The notes: generated by a model from the sequence alone, not told the origin. A stretch of 64,000 bases of DNA from Jeotgalibacillus marinus (GCF_040801915.1 NZ_JBFMIA010000001.1:248001-312000); one strand, 5' to 3'. Shown: positions 9,067 to 17,811, counted from the first letter of the stretch. Numbers and translations: made by a program.

Positions 9067-9478
9067 ATTCTTGACATGACGGGCATGTACCATAGATTTC
9101 AAATTTATGTCCAGAAACATCATAGCCTTTTAAGTTTTCATTTAAATCAATCATCGGACATGTGTGGATTTTCTTTGTCTTACCACAATCCATACAAATA
9201 AAGTGATGATGGTGTTGGTTCCTTTCACAAGTGAAACGGAAATGGCGTTCACCAGACAGCTCTGTCTCCTCCAAAATATCCAGCTCTACAAATAAGGCTA
9301 AATTTCGGTAAATTGTATCAAAGCTCAATCCTTTAAAATCATTACTCATAGCATCTAGTACTTCTCTTGCAGTCATATATCGATCATGCTTTGAAAAAAA
9401 ATCTAGCATGAATTCACGCTTTCCTGTATGTTTATATCCGCTTTCTTTTAACAACTGCATTGCGTTCGTAAGATTCAC
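9065..9478 (-). CDS. zur: Fur-family zinc uptake regulator Zur
   Basis: A 137-residue Fur-family repressor with an N-terminal winged helix (TAREVLDAMS...FDTIYRNLALF). It has the histidine-rich QHHHHFICMDCGKTKKIHTC segment and a second CPSC pair at the C-terminus that together form the structural zinc site. It is the last gene of a three-gene operon with a metal ABC transporter, and sits in the yqfV (zur) position of B. subtilis, so zinc is the most likely effector. GTG start at 9478 behind GGAG. Confidence 0.9.
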   Translation of the reverse strand: MNLTNAMQLLKESGYKHTGKREFMLDFFSKHDRYMTAREVLDAMSNDFKGLSFDTIYRNLALFVELDILEETELSGERHFRFTCERNQHHHHFICMDCGKTKKIHTCPMIDLNENLKGYDVSGHKFEIYGTCPSCQE

Positions 9479-9496
9479 TTCTCGATCACTCCAACA

Positions 9497-10336
9497 TTAT
9501 TTTCGTATGCTTTGCCACTTTTTAAAAGCTATGGCCACTAACAATATGAGAATAGACGACATAACAATTGTGCCACCCGGAGCTAAGTCTAAATAAAATG
9601 CGCTGAATAATCCAACGACCACTGCAAGCTCTCCAAATAGAATAGAAAAGAGAATGGTTTGTTTAAATCCTCTAGCAATCCTCATTGCTGCAGCAACTGG
9701 CAATGTCATTAAGGATGACACTAACAATATCCCGACAATACGCATTGATGCTGCAATGACCAATGCGACCATCACCATAAAGATTAGATGAAGCGCCTTT
9801 GTAGAAAGCCCAGATGCTTTGCCATACTCTTCATCAAATGATAATAAAAACAGCTCTTTATAAAGTAACACGACAAGTGCGATAACAATTATTGCAATCA
9901 CTAAAATAAGCCATAGATCACTTCTGCTAACAGCACTCACACTACCAAACAAATAACTGAACAAATCAGTATTAAATCCATCTGCTAACGAGATGAAGAT
10001 CACACCGATACCGATTCCTCCAGATAAAATAATTGGAATCGCAAGTTCTTGATAATGCTTGTACACTGCACGCAACCGCTCGATAAACAAAGAACCAATA
10101 ACCGAGAAGGTCATTCCAAGCCATAATGGATTTAGCCCATTAAACATGACGACCGTTTTACTTAGTAACAAACTTGCTGCGATCCCTGATAAGGTCACAT
10201 GGCTGAGTGCATCAGCAATAAGTGATAAGCGCCTCACTACGATAAAAGCGCCAAGTAATGGCGCGATCACACCAATAATCATTCCAGTTAAAAACGCATT
10301 TTGTAAAAATTCATACTGAAAAATTGCTTCTATCAT
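9497..10336 (-). CDS. zurM: Zinc-type ABC transporter permease (ZurM/ZnuB family)
   Basis: A 279-residue membrane permease of the ABC-3 (zinc/manganese) family with 7-8 hydrophobic segments and the family stretch FIVVRRLSLIADALSHVTLSGIA near the N-terminus. It lies 21 bp after the ATPase gene and 18 bp before zur. The ATPase-permease-regulator order matches the zurAM-zurR operon of Listeria. No substrate-binding lipoprotein is encoded here, so it must be supplied from elsewhere. Confidence 0.9.
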   Translation of the reverse strand: MIEAIFQYEFLQNAFLTGMIIGVIAPLLGAFIVVRRLSLIADALSHVTLSGIAASLLLSKTVVMFNGLNPLWLGMTFSVIGSLFIERLRAVYKHYQELAIPIILSGGIGIGVIFISLADGFNTDLFSYLFGSVSAVSRSDLWLILVIAIIVIALVVLLYKELFLLSFDEEYGKASGLSTKALHLIFMVMVALVIAASMRIVGILLVSSLMTLPVAAAMRIARGFKQTILFSILFGELAVVVGLFSAFYLDLAPGGTIVMSSILILLVAIAFKKWQSIRK

Positions 10337-10357
10337 TTTGACCCCTCGTCTCCATGA

Positions 10358-11125
10358 TCATGTTCTTACGTGATCATGGTGCAATCTGTGAACATCATGT
10401 CCATAAAATTGTGAAAGATCACTATCTTTCACTTTTTCAAAATCCTCGGTGCTACCGTGAAAATGCATCGTATTGTTTAAACAAGCAACATGAGTTACTT
10501 TGTTTGTGATTGTTCCAATATCATGCGTAACTAGCACAAGCGTTATCGCTAGATCTTTATTTAAACGATCAAGCATATCATAAAAAGTTTGAACATTTTT
10601 CGAATCTACTCCCACAGTCGGTTCGTCAAGAATGAGAATTTCAGGTTCACTTACAATCGCTCGTGCAATGAAGACACGCTGCTGTTGACCACCAGAGAGT
10701 TCCCCGATATTGCGATCCATAAATGATTCCATACTAACTGCACGAATTGCTTTCTCAACTTGTTGACGACCTTTTTTCCCAATGATTCGCAATAAACCCG
10801 TCTTTTTGGTTAAGCCACTGGCAACCACTTCATACACGGTTGCTGGAAAGCCCGTATTGAATGCGTTAGCTTTTTGCGAAACATATCCAATCCTTTCCCA
10901 TTCTCGAAACTTTGATTGTTGCTCTCCAAAAAGGACGACGCTTCCTTCCTTTGGCTTGAGTAGTCCTAAAATAATTTTTAGCATTGTGGACTTTCCTGAA
11001 CCATTGGGACCAACAATACCTAGAAATGCCCCTTTAGGGATCGCAAGGTTAATATTACTTAAGACAAATTCACGATCATAACGATAGTGAACATTTTTCA
11101 ATTCAATTACATTGGATGATGACAT
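10358..11125 (-). CDS. zurA: Zinc-type ABC transporter ATP-binding protein (ZurA/ZnuC family)
   Basis: Drives zinc import with the adjacent permease. About 255 residues, with Walker A GPNGSGKST, Q-loop YVSQ, signature LSGGQQQR, Walker B ILILDEPT and the switch His in LVTHD. A His-rich tail (GHDVHRLHHDHVRT) may bind metal. The frame is open seven codons upstream, but AGGAGG precedes the ATG at 11125. First gene of the operon; promoter and Zur-like operator lie just upstream. Confidence 0.93.
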   Translation of the reverse strand: MSSSNVIELKNVHYRYDREFVLSNINLAIPKGAFLGIVGPNGSGKSTMLKIILGLLKPKEGSVVLFGEQQSKFREWERIGYVSQKANAFNTGFPATVYEVVASGLTKKTGLLRIIGKKGRQQVEKAIRAVSMESFMDRNIGELSGGQQQRVFIARAIVSEPEILILDEPTVGVDSKNVQTFYDMLDRLNKDLAITLVLVTHDIGTITNKVTHVACLNNTMHFHGSTEDFEKVKDSDLSQFYGHDVHRLHHDHVRT

Positions 11126-11140
11126 AAAAACATCCCTCCT

Positions 11141-11161
11141 GAACAAGAATCATTCCGATTT
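11141..11161 (-). promoter_or_regulatory. Candidate Zur operator
   Basis: Read on the minus strand, this 21-bp site begins AAATCG and is centred on GAAT-G-ATTC. It matches the B. subtilis Zur box well in the first half and centre, more weakly in the far half. It lies between the transcription start expected from the promoter at 11173-11201 and the zurA ribosome binding site, where a repressor would block transcription. Confidence 0.65.
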
Positions 11162-11172
11162 AACAAATATTA

Positions 11173-11201
11173 AGTATACATAATTTGAACGTGAATGTAA
11201 A
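11173..11201 (-). promoter_or_regulatory. SigA-type promoter of zurA-zurM-zur
   Basis: On the minus strand, TTTACA (11196-11201) and TATACT (11173-11178) are separated by exactly 17 bp. The predicted start near 11166 is immediately upstream of the Zur-like site. Confidence 0.8.
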
Positions 11202-11256
11202 TGAACTTGCACCACCTTCATAAAATACGCATACATTGACGTAGGAGGCGAACGCT

Positions 11257-11523
11257 ATGAAATGGCTACAGGCGATGGTCAATACAAAGATCCATCAGAT
11301 AACACCAGAAGAATTAGAACGTTATGCAAAACCATTTGATCTTTCCCTTACACACCGGGAAAGTGAGACATTAGCAAGAATTCTTAAACAGGATAAAATC
11401 AATTTTTTCAACAAAAAAGAACGTGCAGTTATGTTAAAACGTGTTGAAAAAGTTATAGGCTCTAGCCGAGCGAACAAATTAGATATGATCGTTCAGACTT
11501 TTTTACATGAAAATAAGCTGTGA
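11257..11523 (+). CDS. yqfT: DUF2624 family protein
   Basis: An 88-residue soluble, helical, basic protein (MKWLQAMVNTKIHQITPEEL...) of unknown function. It matches DUF2624/YqfT in sequence character, length and position. AGGAGG precedes the ATG. It is divergent from the zur operon and convergent with nfo. Confidence 0.82.
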   Translation: MKWLQAMVNTKIHQITPEELERYAKPFDLSLTHRESETLARILKQDKINFFNKKERAVMLKRVEKVIGSSRANKLDMIVQTFLHENKL

Positions 11524-11540
11524 GTCGAAACTCACAGCTT
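11515..11540. terminator. Hairpin at the end of yqfT
   Basis: A perfect 11-bp stem with a CGAA loop (arms 11515-11525 and 11530-11540) overlaps the yqfT stop codon. There is no T run on the plus strand and a short one on the minus strand, so termination efficiency is uncertain. Confidence 0.55.
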
Positions 11541-11580
11541 ATCTATCGGCTTGTCAGAGAGAAAGAGCCACTGTATCGTC

Positions 11581-11680
11581 TAGTTAAGCGGCTAGCCCCT
11601 CGAGTCATAAGTCGTTTCCCTGTGGTGGTACAGAACGCCCTCCTCGGGAACCGCCTTATGCTTGTCGGGGCTTAGCAAAC
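11581..11680. repeat. Long imperfect palindrome, possible dispersed intergenic element or structured RNA
   Basis: Four nested complementary blocks fold the region. GCTAGCCCC (11591-11599) pairs with GGGGCTTAGC (11667-11676, one bulge). CATAAG (11606-11611) pairs with CTTATG (11655-11660), and GTTTCCC (11614-11620) with GGGAACC (11646-11652, one mismatch). The loop is about 25 nt. It is more GC-rich than its surroundings and codes for nothing. From memory it resembles intergenic repeats of alkaliphilic Bacillus; I see no second copy in this window. Confidence 0.55.
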
Positions 11681-11699
11681 CACTTACTTCCACTTTTCT

Positions 11700-12593
11700 T
11701 TAAAAAAGTAAGATTTCTTCGCGTATGTTCTTATTAAATGTTTTTGCACGTAGCATTTCTATTTCGTGTTTGTAAGGTGGTTTTTTGTTTTTCTTGTCTT
11801 CCCCTACATATGGTGTCTCTAAAATTTTTGGAATATCTTTCAATGCCTCATGATGCACAATATCGTTTAGTACGTCAAAACCGATGTGACCAAAGCCAAT
11901 GTTTTCATGGCGGTCTTTCGATGCACCTTGGATATTTTTGCTGTCATTTACGTGAACAACTTTGATACGGTCGATCCCGACAATTTTATCAAACTCATCA
12001 AGGACACCGTCAAAATCGTTGACAAGATCGTAGCCGGCATCATGAGTGTGACACGTATCAAAGCAAACCGACAATTTTTCATTGTGGGTAACGCCATCAA
12101 TAATACGAGCGATTTCATCAAAACTACGACCACATTCTGTCCCTTTGCCTGCCATCGTTTCGAGGGCAATTTGAACTTCTTGGTCTTTAGTAATGACTTC
12201 ATTTAATCCTTCGATAATTTTTTCGATTCCTTTATCAACGCCCGCGCCGACATGCGCGCCAGGGTGCAAGACGATTTGTTTTGCACCTAAGGCAGCTGTA
12301 CGTTCTGTTTCAGAACGAAGAAAATTAACACCTAGCTCAAATGTTTCAGGTTTTGTGGTATTTCCAATATTGATGATGTAAGGTGCGTGAACAACAATGT
12401 CTACTATTCCATTGTCGTTCATGTGTAGCGTACCCGCTTCAATATTCAAGTCTTCAATCGGCTTACGACGCGTATTTTGAGGCGCACCTGTATAGATCAT
12501 AAAAGTCGTTGATCCATATGAAGCTGCTTCTTCGCTTGCTGCGAGGAGCATCTTTTTTCCCCCCATAGAGACATGAGAACCTATTTTCAACAT
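11700..12593 (-). CDS. nfo: Endonuclease IV (AP endonuclease)
   Basis: A 297-residue TIM-barrel AP endonuclease of base excision repair. It cuts 5' to abasic sites with a trinuclear zinc centre. Visible zinc-site signatures are VVHAPYIINIGN, VLHPGAH, ALETMAGKGTECG, VCFDTCHTHDAGYD, VVHVNDSKN and a terminal LETP. Start ATG at 12593 after GGGGG. yqfS position in B. subtilis, next to cshB. Confidence 0.96.
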   Translation of the reverse strand: MLKIGSHVSMGGKKMLLAASEEAASYGSTTFMIYTGAPQNTRRKPIEDLNIEAGTLHMNDNGIVDIVVHAPYIINIGNTTKPETFELGVNFLRSETERTAALGAKQIVLHPGAHVGAGVDKGIEKIIEGLNEVITKDQEVQIALETMAGKGTECGRSFDEIARIIDGVTHNEKLSVCFDTCHTHDAGYDLVNDFDGVLDEFDKIVGIDRIKVVHVNDSKNIQGASKDRHENIGFGHIGFDVLNDIVHHEALKDIPKILETPYVGEDKKNKKPPYKHEIEMLRAKTFNKNIREEILLF

Positions 12594-12625
12594 GGTGATT
12601 CCCCCTTATCCTTCCTATTTGAAAA

Positions 12626-13936
12626 TTAGTCGTTATTGCGCCTTTTCACACGACGCTCTCTCTTTTTAATTTTATCCATCTTGTATTTCATTTTTTTCTT
12701 GTACATCGGCTTAACCTTTTTAGGTTTACGAACCAGCGATTTTGCTTTTGCGTCAATCTCATTTTCAACAGGTTTACGATTTGAACGTTTGTGACGCTCA
12801 GTTAAGTCCACCCATTCACCATTTCTGACTTCTCTATGGCTAAAACTAATGCCTTTTTTCTCTACTTGGTTTAACGCATCTTCATCTGTTGGTTCATAGA
12901 TCGTTAATGCAACACCTGAATGACCCGCTCGAGCCGTTCGACCAACACGGTGAATGAAAAAATCTAAATCTGATGGCAATTCAAAATTGATTACATGACT
13001 TACACCAGGAATATCAATGCCACGCGCTGCTAGATCAGTTGCAACAATGTATTGATACTCTAAATCACGAATTTGCTTCATCATTCGCGTACGTTCACGA
13101 GCTGCTAATCCACCATGAACACGTCCAACTTTAAGCCCTTTAGTTAAAAGTGCATCCGCAACTTCATCCGCTTTAGCTTTTGTGTTTGTAAAAACGATTG
13201 CTAGATACGGATTATAAGCTGTCAATACATCATAAAGTACTTCTATTTTGCTACGGCTTTTTTTAGGTACAAGGACAAATTCAATGTTTTCCGCTTGAAC
13301 TTGTTTTGGTTCAATATGAGCATATTGAGGATTTTCCATATATTTCTTCAAAAACGGTTTAAGCTTTTCTGGAATCGTCGCAGAGAATACGAGGATTTGT
13401 AAATTTTCAGGCATGCGGGCAGCAATTCGATCCACATCTTCTATAAAACCCATTTCTAACATCAAATCAGCTTCATCAATCACGATAGCCTTGGCTGTGT
13501 GAACCAAAAGTGCTTTTTCTTTTACAAGGTCGTTAATACGACCTGGAGTACCAACGACAACTTGCGGCTGTGCTTTTAACTTGTCGATCGTACGCTGTTT
13601 ATCTGTTCCCCCAACAAAGCATTTACTAGACAATTGTAATCTTGAATGTTCGCCTATTTTTGCAACCTCGTGGTGAATTTGTTTTGCAAGTTCACGGGTC
13701 GGTGCAGTGATTACGAGTTGAACCTCTTGCTCGTCCAATTTAAGTTGATTCAGTAAAGGCAACAAGTACGCATGCGTTTTTCCTGTACCTGTTTGGGATT
13801 GACCAATAGCACTTTGACCCTTTTTAATCATTGGGATCATTTTTTCTTGTATAGGTGTAGGTTCATGAAAACCTAACGTTTCAATGGCTTCTTGTATAAA
13901 TGGTTGAAATTCATAACGTTTAAAAACTGAAGACAT
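12626..13936 (-). CDS. cshB: DEAD-box RNA helicase CshB
   Basis: ATP-dependent RNA helicase likely involved in RNA remodelling at low temperature. About 436 residues, with Q-motif (FQPFIQEAIETLGFHEPTPIQ), Walker A SQTGTGKT, PTRELA, DEAD (VIDEADLML), SAT, and HRVGRTARAG. A strongly basic lysine/arginine tail may bind RNA. The frame extends 24 codons upstream, but AAGGAG fits the ATG at 13936. Synteny (yqfR) supports CshB rather than CshA. Confidence 0.93.
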   Translation of the reverse strand: MSSVFKRYEFQPFIQEAIETLGFHEPTPIQEKMIPMIKKGQSAIGQSQTGTGKTHAYLLPLLNQLKLDEQEVQLVITAPTRELAKQIHHEVAKIGEHSRLQLSSKCFVGGTDKQRTIDKLKAQPQVVVGTPGRINDLVKEKALLVHTAKAIVIDEADLMLEMGFIEDVDRIAARMPENLQILVFSATIPEKLKPFLKKYMENPQYAHIEPKQVQAENIEFVLVPKKSRSKIEVLYDVLTAYNPYLAIVFTNTKAKADEVADALLTKGLKVGRVHGGLAARERTRMMKQIRDLEYQYIVATDLAARGIDIPGVSHVINFELPSDLDFFIHRVGRTARAGHSGVALTIYEPTDEDALNQVEKKGISFSHREVRNGEWVDLTERHKRSNRKPVENEIDAKAKSLVRKPKKVKPMYKKKMKYKMDKIKKRERRVKRRNND

Positions 13937-14124
13937 CTGTCGATCACTCCTTTTCTTTATCCTCGATCGATCAGATCTTGGATTCGTCCAAAACATTATT
14001 ATAATCAAATTTCTATCAAAACGCTAGAAACGTTTTTATTTAATTGAATTATGTGCAATTCTTCCCTCTTTTTTTCCTTATGCATATACTGAAATTAGCG
14101 AATGAATTTAAGTGAGGCGATAAC

Positions 14125-14898
14125 ATGAACCGTAGGCAAAACATTCCACGTATGGGCTTTCAAATGCCGACAGGATTACGATCTGTACCAAGACCGTCGA
14201 ACTCATTTTTTTCAAGAACAATGAACCCTAACCTAGGAAACTTATCACCATTATCCAGACTACAACAACCCTTCAACACAAGAGGCCTTTTTTCTGCTTT
14301 CACCCGTGGTGGTAATAGTTTAGCACAAACTGGTATAAACGAACTTTCCCAAGGCGCTCCACAAGCTGCGTCAAGAGGAGGATTTTCTTCTTTAATGTCA
14401 TCTCTTACAGGCGGAGGTGGCTCAGGTGGTGCTGCAGGTAGTGCCGCAAGTAGCGCTGCAAGTAGTGCTGCAGGTAGTGCTGCAGGTAGTGCTGCAGGTG
14501 GTGGTGCAGGTGGTGGTGCAGGTGGTGGTCTTTCAGGATTACTCTCAATGAGTAACATTCAAAAATGGGCTGGAGGCACGCAAAAAGTAATCAGTACTGC
14601 ACAACAAACGCTACCCAAGGTTCAACAATATGCTCCTCTCGTTCGAAATTTTCCAGCGATGTGGAAATTATATCGAAGCATGAAGACCGAAGACTCAGAT
14701 GAAACAGAATCAGATGAAACAACTTCAGTTGAAACAGTCGAAACAGATGAAACAGCTTCAGATGAAACTAAATCAAGTGAAGCAATTGAGAATAAAGAGG
14801 ACGATTCTTTAAGTAATGGTGAGAAGTCCACGAGTATAAAACAAGATCAACCAAAGCCTTTACGCGAAAAACCGTCCACTCCTCGTCTCTACGTATAG
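14125..14898 (+). CDS. yqfQ: VrrA/YqfQ-like repeat protein
   Basis: A 257-residue protein of unknown function with three low-complexity parts: a basic Pro/Arg/Asn-rich N-terminus, a Gly-Ala-Ser tract (about residues 101-135) from tandem 12-bp repeats, and an acidic tail of Asp/Glu-Thr/Ser repeats (about 190-220). The middle holds WAGGTQKVISTAQQTLPKVQQYAPLVRNFPAMWKLY, the only stretch that looks folded and conserved. Position between cshB and ispH matches yqfQ; the B. anthracis counterpart vrrA is a known variable-repeat locus. SD is weak. Confidence 0.8.
   Translation: MNRRQNIPRMGFQMPTGLRSVPRPSNSFFSRTMNPNLGNLSPLSRLQQPFNTRGLFSAFTRGGNSLAQTGINELSQGAPQAASRGGFSSLMSSLTGGGGSGGAAGSAASSAASSAAGSAAGSAAGGGAGGGAGGGLSGLLSMSNIQKWAGGTQKVISTAQQTLPKVQQYAPLVRNFPAMWKLYRSMKTEDSDETESDETTSVETVETDETASDETKSSEAIENKEDDSLSNGEKSTSIKQDQPKPLREKPSTPRLYV
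14425..14529 (+). repeat. 12-bp tandem repeat inside yqfQ
   Basis: Nearly nine units of a 12-bp motif close to GGTAGTGCTGCA encode (Gly/Ser)-(Ser/Gly)-(Ala/Gly)-Ala. Units 4-6 are almost identical and the last units drift to GGTGGTGGTGCA. The unit length keeps the reading frame, so copy number could vary without disrupting the gene. Confidence 0.9.
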
Positions 14899-14914
14899 CT
14901 TAAACTGATTTTAT

Positions 14915-14943
14915 TTGAGACCTTCGTCTAACTCCTTTATAAT
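14915..14943 (+). promoter_or_regulatory. SigA-type promoter of ispH
   Basis: TTGAGA (14915-14920) and a consensus TATAAT (14938-14943) are separated by 17 bp, about 40 bases before the ispH ATG. Confidence 0.85.
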
Positions 14944-14980
14944 GAACGTATACAAGATCGCTCATTTGGGAGGATTTGGA

Positions 14981-15961
14981 ATGAATACAATTAAAATTAC
15001 ACCAAGAGGATACTGTTACGGTGTTGTTGACGCTATGGTTATCGCTCGAAATGCGGCGCTGGATAAAAGTCTTCCACGCCCAATTTATATACTCGGTATG
15101 ATTGTGCACAATAAACATGTTACAGATGCATTTGAAGCAGAAGGGATCATTACACTAGATGGTGAAAACCGGAAAGACATTTTAGAACAAGTCACTGAAG
15201 GTACCGTTATTTTTACAGCTCATGGTGTCTCACCTGAAGTACGTGAACTTGCTAGACGTAAAGGGCTTACATCCATAGACGCGACATGTCCTGATGTAAC
15301 GCGCACACATGACCTTATCCGTGAAAAGGAAGCTCAAGGTTATGACGTCGTTTATATCGGTAAAAAAGGACATCCAGAGCCTGAGGGCGCCGTTGGTGTT
15401 GCACCATCCATTGTTCATTTAATTGAAAAGCCATCAGATGTTGATGACCTTGAGATCAATAACGATAAAATTATTGTGACGAACCAAACAACAATGAGTC
15501 AATGGGATGTCCTTGAAGTCATTGAAAAAGTGAAAATCAAGTATCCTCAAGCAGAAGAACATAAAGAAATTTGTCTAGCAACTCAAGTGCGACAAGAAGC
15601 TGTAGCTGAGCAAGCGGGTGCAGCTGACCTTCTTATCGTTGTTGGCGATCCAATGAGTAACAACTCAAATCGCCTTGCACAAGTTTCAAAAGAAATAGCT
15701 GATACTCCTGCTCACAGGGTTGCAGATGTTTCGGAAATTAAAGCGGAATGGCTAATCAACGCAGAAACAGTAGCTGTAACAGCGGGTGCATCAACACCAA
15801 CACCAATCGTTAAAGAAGTGATGATGTATATTAATCAGTTTGACCCAGCAGATCAATCCACTTGGTTAAACGAGAACAAAGTTCCACTTTCAAAAATCTT
15901 ACCAAGAATCAAAACACCAACAAAACCGATTACCGTTCTTCCTTATACAAACGAACCTTGA
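14981..15961 (+). CDS. ispH: 4-hydroxy-3-methylbut-2-enyl diphosphate reductase (IspH/LytB)
   Basis: Last enzyme of the MEP pathway: reduces HMBPP to IPP and DMAPP with a 4Fe-4S cluster. About 326 residues. Cluster cysteines are in PRGYCYGV, SIDATCPDV and EICLATQVRQ, with the SNNSNRL substrate-binding motif. The frame is open 22 codons further upstream, but GGGAGG precedes the ATG at 14981 and the promoter overlaps the upstream part, excluding an earlier start. Confidence 0.96.
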   Translation: MNTIKITPRGYCYGVVDAMVIARNAALDKSLPRPIYILGMIVHNKHVTDAFEAEGIITLDGENRKDILEQVTEGTVIFTAHGVSPEVRELARRKGLTSIDATCPDVTRTHDLIREKEAQGYDVVYIGKKGHPEPEGAVGVAPSIVHLIEKPSDVDDLEINNDKIIVTNQTTMSQWDVLEVIEKVKIKYPQAEEHKEICLATQVRQEAVAEQAGAADLLIVVGDPMSNNSNRLAQVSKEIADTPAHRVADVSEIKAEWLINAETVAVTAGASTPTPIVKEVMMYINQFDPADQSTWLNENKVPLSKILPRIKTPTKPITVLPYTNEP

Positions 15962-15965
15962 TTCT

Positions 15966-15996
15966 AAAAATAGCCAGCGCGCAGCTGGCTATTTTT
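15966..15996. terminator. Bidirectional terminator between ispH and yqfO
   Basis: A perfect 13-bp inverted repeat (15966-15978 with 15984-15996) has A5/T5 outer ends. The yqfO stop codon overlaps its right arm. Confidence 0.92.
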
Positions 15997-17116
15997 AGTT
16001 AAATGAGAATGGATCTGTGTGGATATTAGATGCAATAAACGTAACATCAAAGCCACGTTCTTTCGTTCTTTTAGCCATCTCTTTCACCGTTCCATGTTTC
16101 ATGACTTTTTCCACATTATGTCCAGGGTCTACAATGTTTAGTCCCATCATCATCGCGTCATGTGCAATATGATAATCAACGTCCCCTGTTACATAAACAT
16201 CCGCTCCACTAAACTTTGCAGCTTTCATATACTTATTTCCCGTTCCGCCCAGAACAGCTACTTTTTTTACTTGATCGGCTGGATTACCAACGAACCTAAG
16301 CGCTGGTACATCAAACTTGTTTTTCACGTGTTCAGTAAATTGGCCCAATGTCATACTTTCATTTAACACACCAACTCGACCTAGCCCTAGTTGGTTCCCA
16401 GGACGATCTTCTTCATATAGATCATAAGCAACTTCTTCATATGGGTGAGCTGTCTTCATAGCACTTACTACCTTTGACTGAAAAGACTCGTACATAACAG
16501 TCTCAATTCGGACTTCCTCAACCTGTTCAATGTGATTTGCATGACCAATGAACGGTGTAGCATTTTCCTTAGGCATAAAACGTCCTGTGCCAAGAGATGT
16601 AAATGTACAATGTGCATAATCGCTAATATGACCTGCACCTGCATTCGTCATCGCTTGACGCACATTATCCGCATGCTGTACAGGTACAAACACAACCATT
16701 TTTTTTAACCGATCTTCCGTTGTAGGAGAGAGAACCGACGTATTTTTTAATTCCAATGCTTCTGCAAGCCAGTCATTCACACCGCCTTCAGTTACATCTA
16801 GGTTTGTATGAGCAACATAAACAGCAATGTCATGCTTAATTAACTTTGCAATGATTCTTCCTGATGGCTGATCTGTTTGAAGTGACCTTAATGGACGATA
16901 GATAATCGGATGGTGTGCGATAATAAGCTTTGCATTTCGTTCAATCGCTTCATCCACCACTTCCTCTAACACATCAAGAGCGACTAATACCTTCTCAACA
17001 GGCTGATTAAGTCTACCAATTTGCAGACCAATGGGATCACCTTCTACGGCTAGTTTTTTCGGGGAGAATTGTTCGAAAAGTTGGATGATCTCATGACCAT
17101 TTACCTTTTTTCCCAT
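15995..17116 (-). CDS. yqfO: Nif3-like dinuclear metal centre protein
   Basis: A 373-residue NIF3/DUF34 protein with a central insert (about residues 130-235) as in Gram-positive YqfO. Metal-binding residues are in IIAHHPIIY, VAHTNLD and, near the C-terminus, VTGDVDYHIAHDAM. The biochemical role is not settled; members are hexameric with two metals per site. It overlaps trmK by 16 bp, so the two are probably translated together. AGGAGG precedes the ATG. Confidence 0.92.
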   Translation of the reverse strand: MGKKVNGHEIIQLFEQFSPKKLAVEGDPIGLQIGRLNQPVEKVLVALDVLEEVVDEAIERNAKLIIAHHPIIYRPLRSLQTDQPSGRIIAKLIKHDIAVYVAHTNLDVTEGGVNDWLAEALELKNTSVLSPTTEDRLKKMVVFVPVQHADNVRQAMTNAGAGHISDYAHCTFTSLGTGRFMPKENATPFIGHANHIEQVEEVRIETVMYESFQSKVVSAMKTAHPYEEVAYDLYEEDRPGNQLGLGRVGVLNESMTLGQFTEHVKNKFDVPALRFVGNPADQVKKVAVLGGTGNKYMKAAKFSGADVYVTGDVDYHIAHDAMMMGLNIVDPGHNVEKVMKHGTVKEMAKRTKERGFDVTFIASNIHTDPFSFN

Positions 17117-17811
17117 TGTAAAACCTCCTGTACAATTTTCATTTTATTATGCAATTCTTTTTTCTTTTCATCAACACCTACCGTTTTTCCCGCTTGATCA
17201 ATCTGATGTTTAATACGATCCCATTGTTTATATTCCTGTTGCCATTTTAGTTGAAACACAGATGATTTTTCTTGTATTAAGTACGGACCAAGCAAACGTT
17301 CTGAATAAGTAAGACTTACAGGATGTTCGGATTGCTCTGCGACTAGTACTTCGTAAATCTTCCCGTCTTCTTGTAAAATGGCTTCTTGGATTAAAGACCA
17401 ACCATTGGCAATTAACCAATCACGAATGGAAATAGCACTAACATTAGGCTGCAGAATTAAGCGTTTCACACCATTTAATTTGTCTTTACCTTCCTCTAAA
17501 ATTTGAGCGATGAGTGGGCCACCCATTCCTGCGATCGTCACAACTTCTACTTCTCCTGTATCGATGACCGCCAGTCCATTGCCTTTTCTTACTTCGATCA
17601 AATGATCCAATCCATCTTCTATCACTTGCCTTCTAGCCGATTGATAAGGACCTTCCACTATTTCACCTGCAATGGCTCTTGTTGCTACTTGACAATGAAT
17701 AAGAAAACAAGGCAAATAAGCATGATCGGATCCAATGTCTGCTACAGTTGACCCTTTTGGCACAAATGTTGCAACCGTATGTAATCGTTTAGATAATTGA
17801 TTGCTATTCAT
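17101..17811 (-). CDS. trmK: tRNA (adenine(22)-N1)-methyltransferase TrmK
   Basis: A 236-residue SAM-dependent methyltransferase modifying A22 of tRNA. SAM motif VADIGSDHAYLP lies near residue 25 and the second motif VVTIAGMGGPLI near 90. A coiled-coil-like C-terminus (KWQQEYKQWDRIKHQIDQAG) is typical of TrmK. Its stop overlaps the start of yqfO. yqfN position in B. subtilis. Confidence 0.93.
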   Translation of the reverse strand: MNSNQLSKRLHTVATFVPKGSTVADIGSDHAYLPCFLIHCQVATRAIAGEIVEGPYQSARRQVIEDGLDHLIEVRKGNGLAVIDTGEVEVVTIAGMGGPLIAQILEEGKDKLNGVKRLILQPNVSAISIRDWLIANGWSLIQEAILQEDGKIYEVLVAEQSEHPVSLTYSERLLGPYLIQEKSSVFQLKWQQEYKQWDRIKHQIDQAGKTVGVDEKKKELHNKMKIVQEVLQWEKR

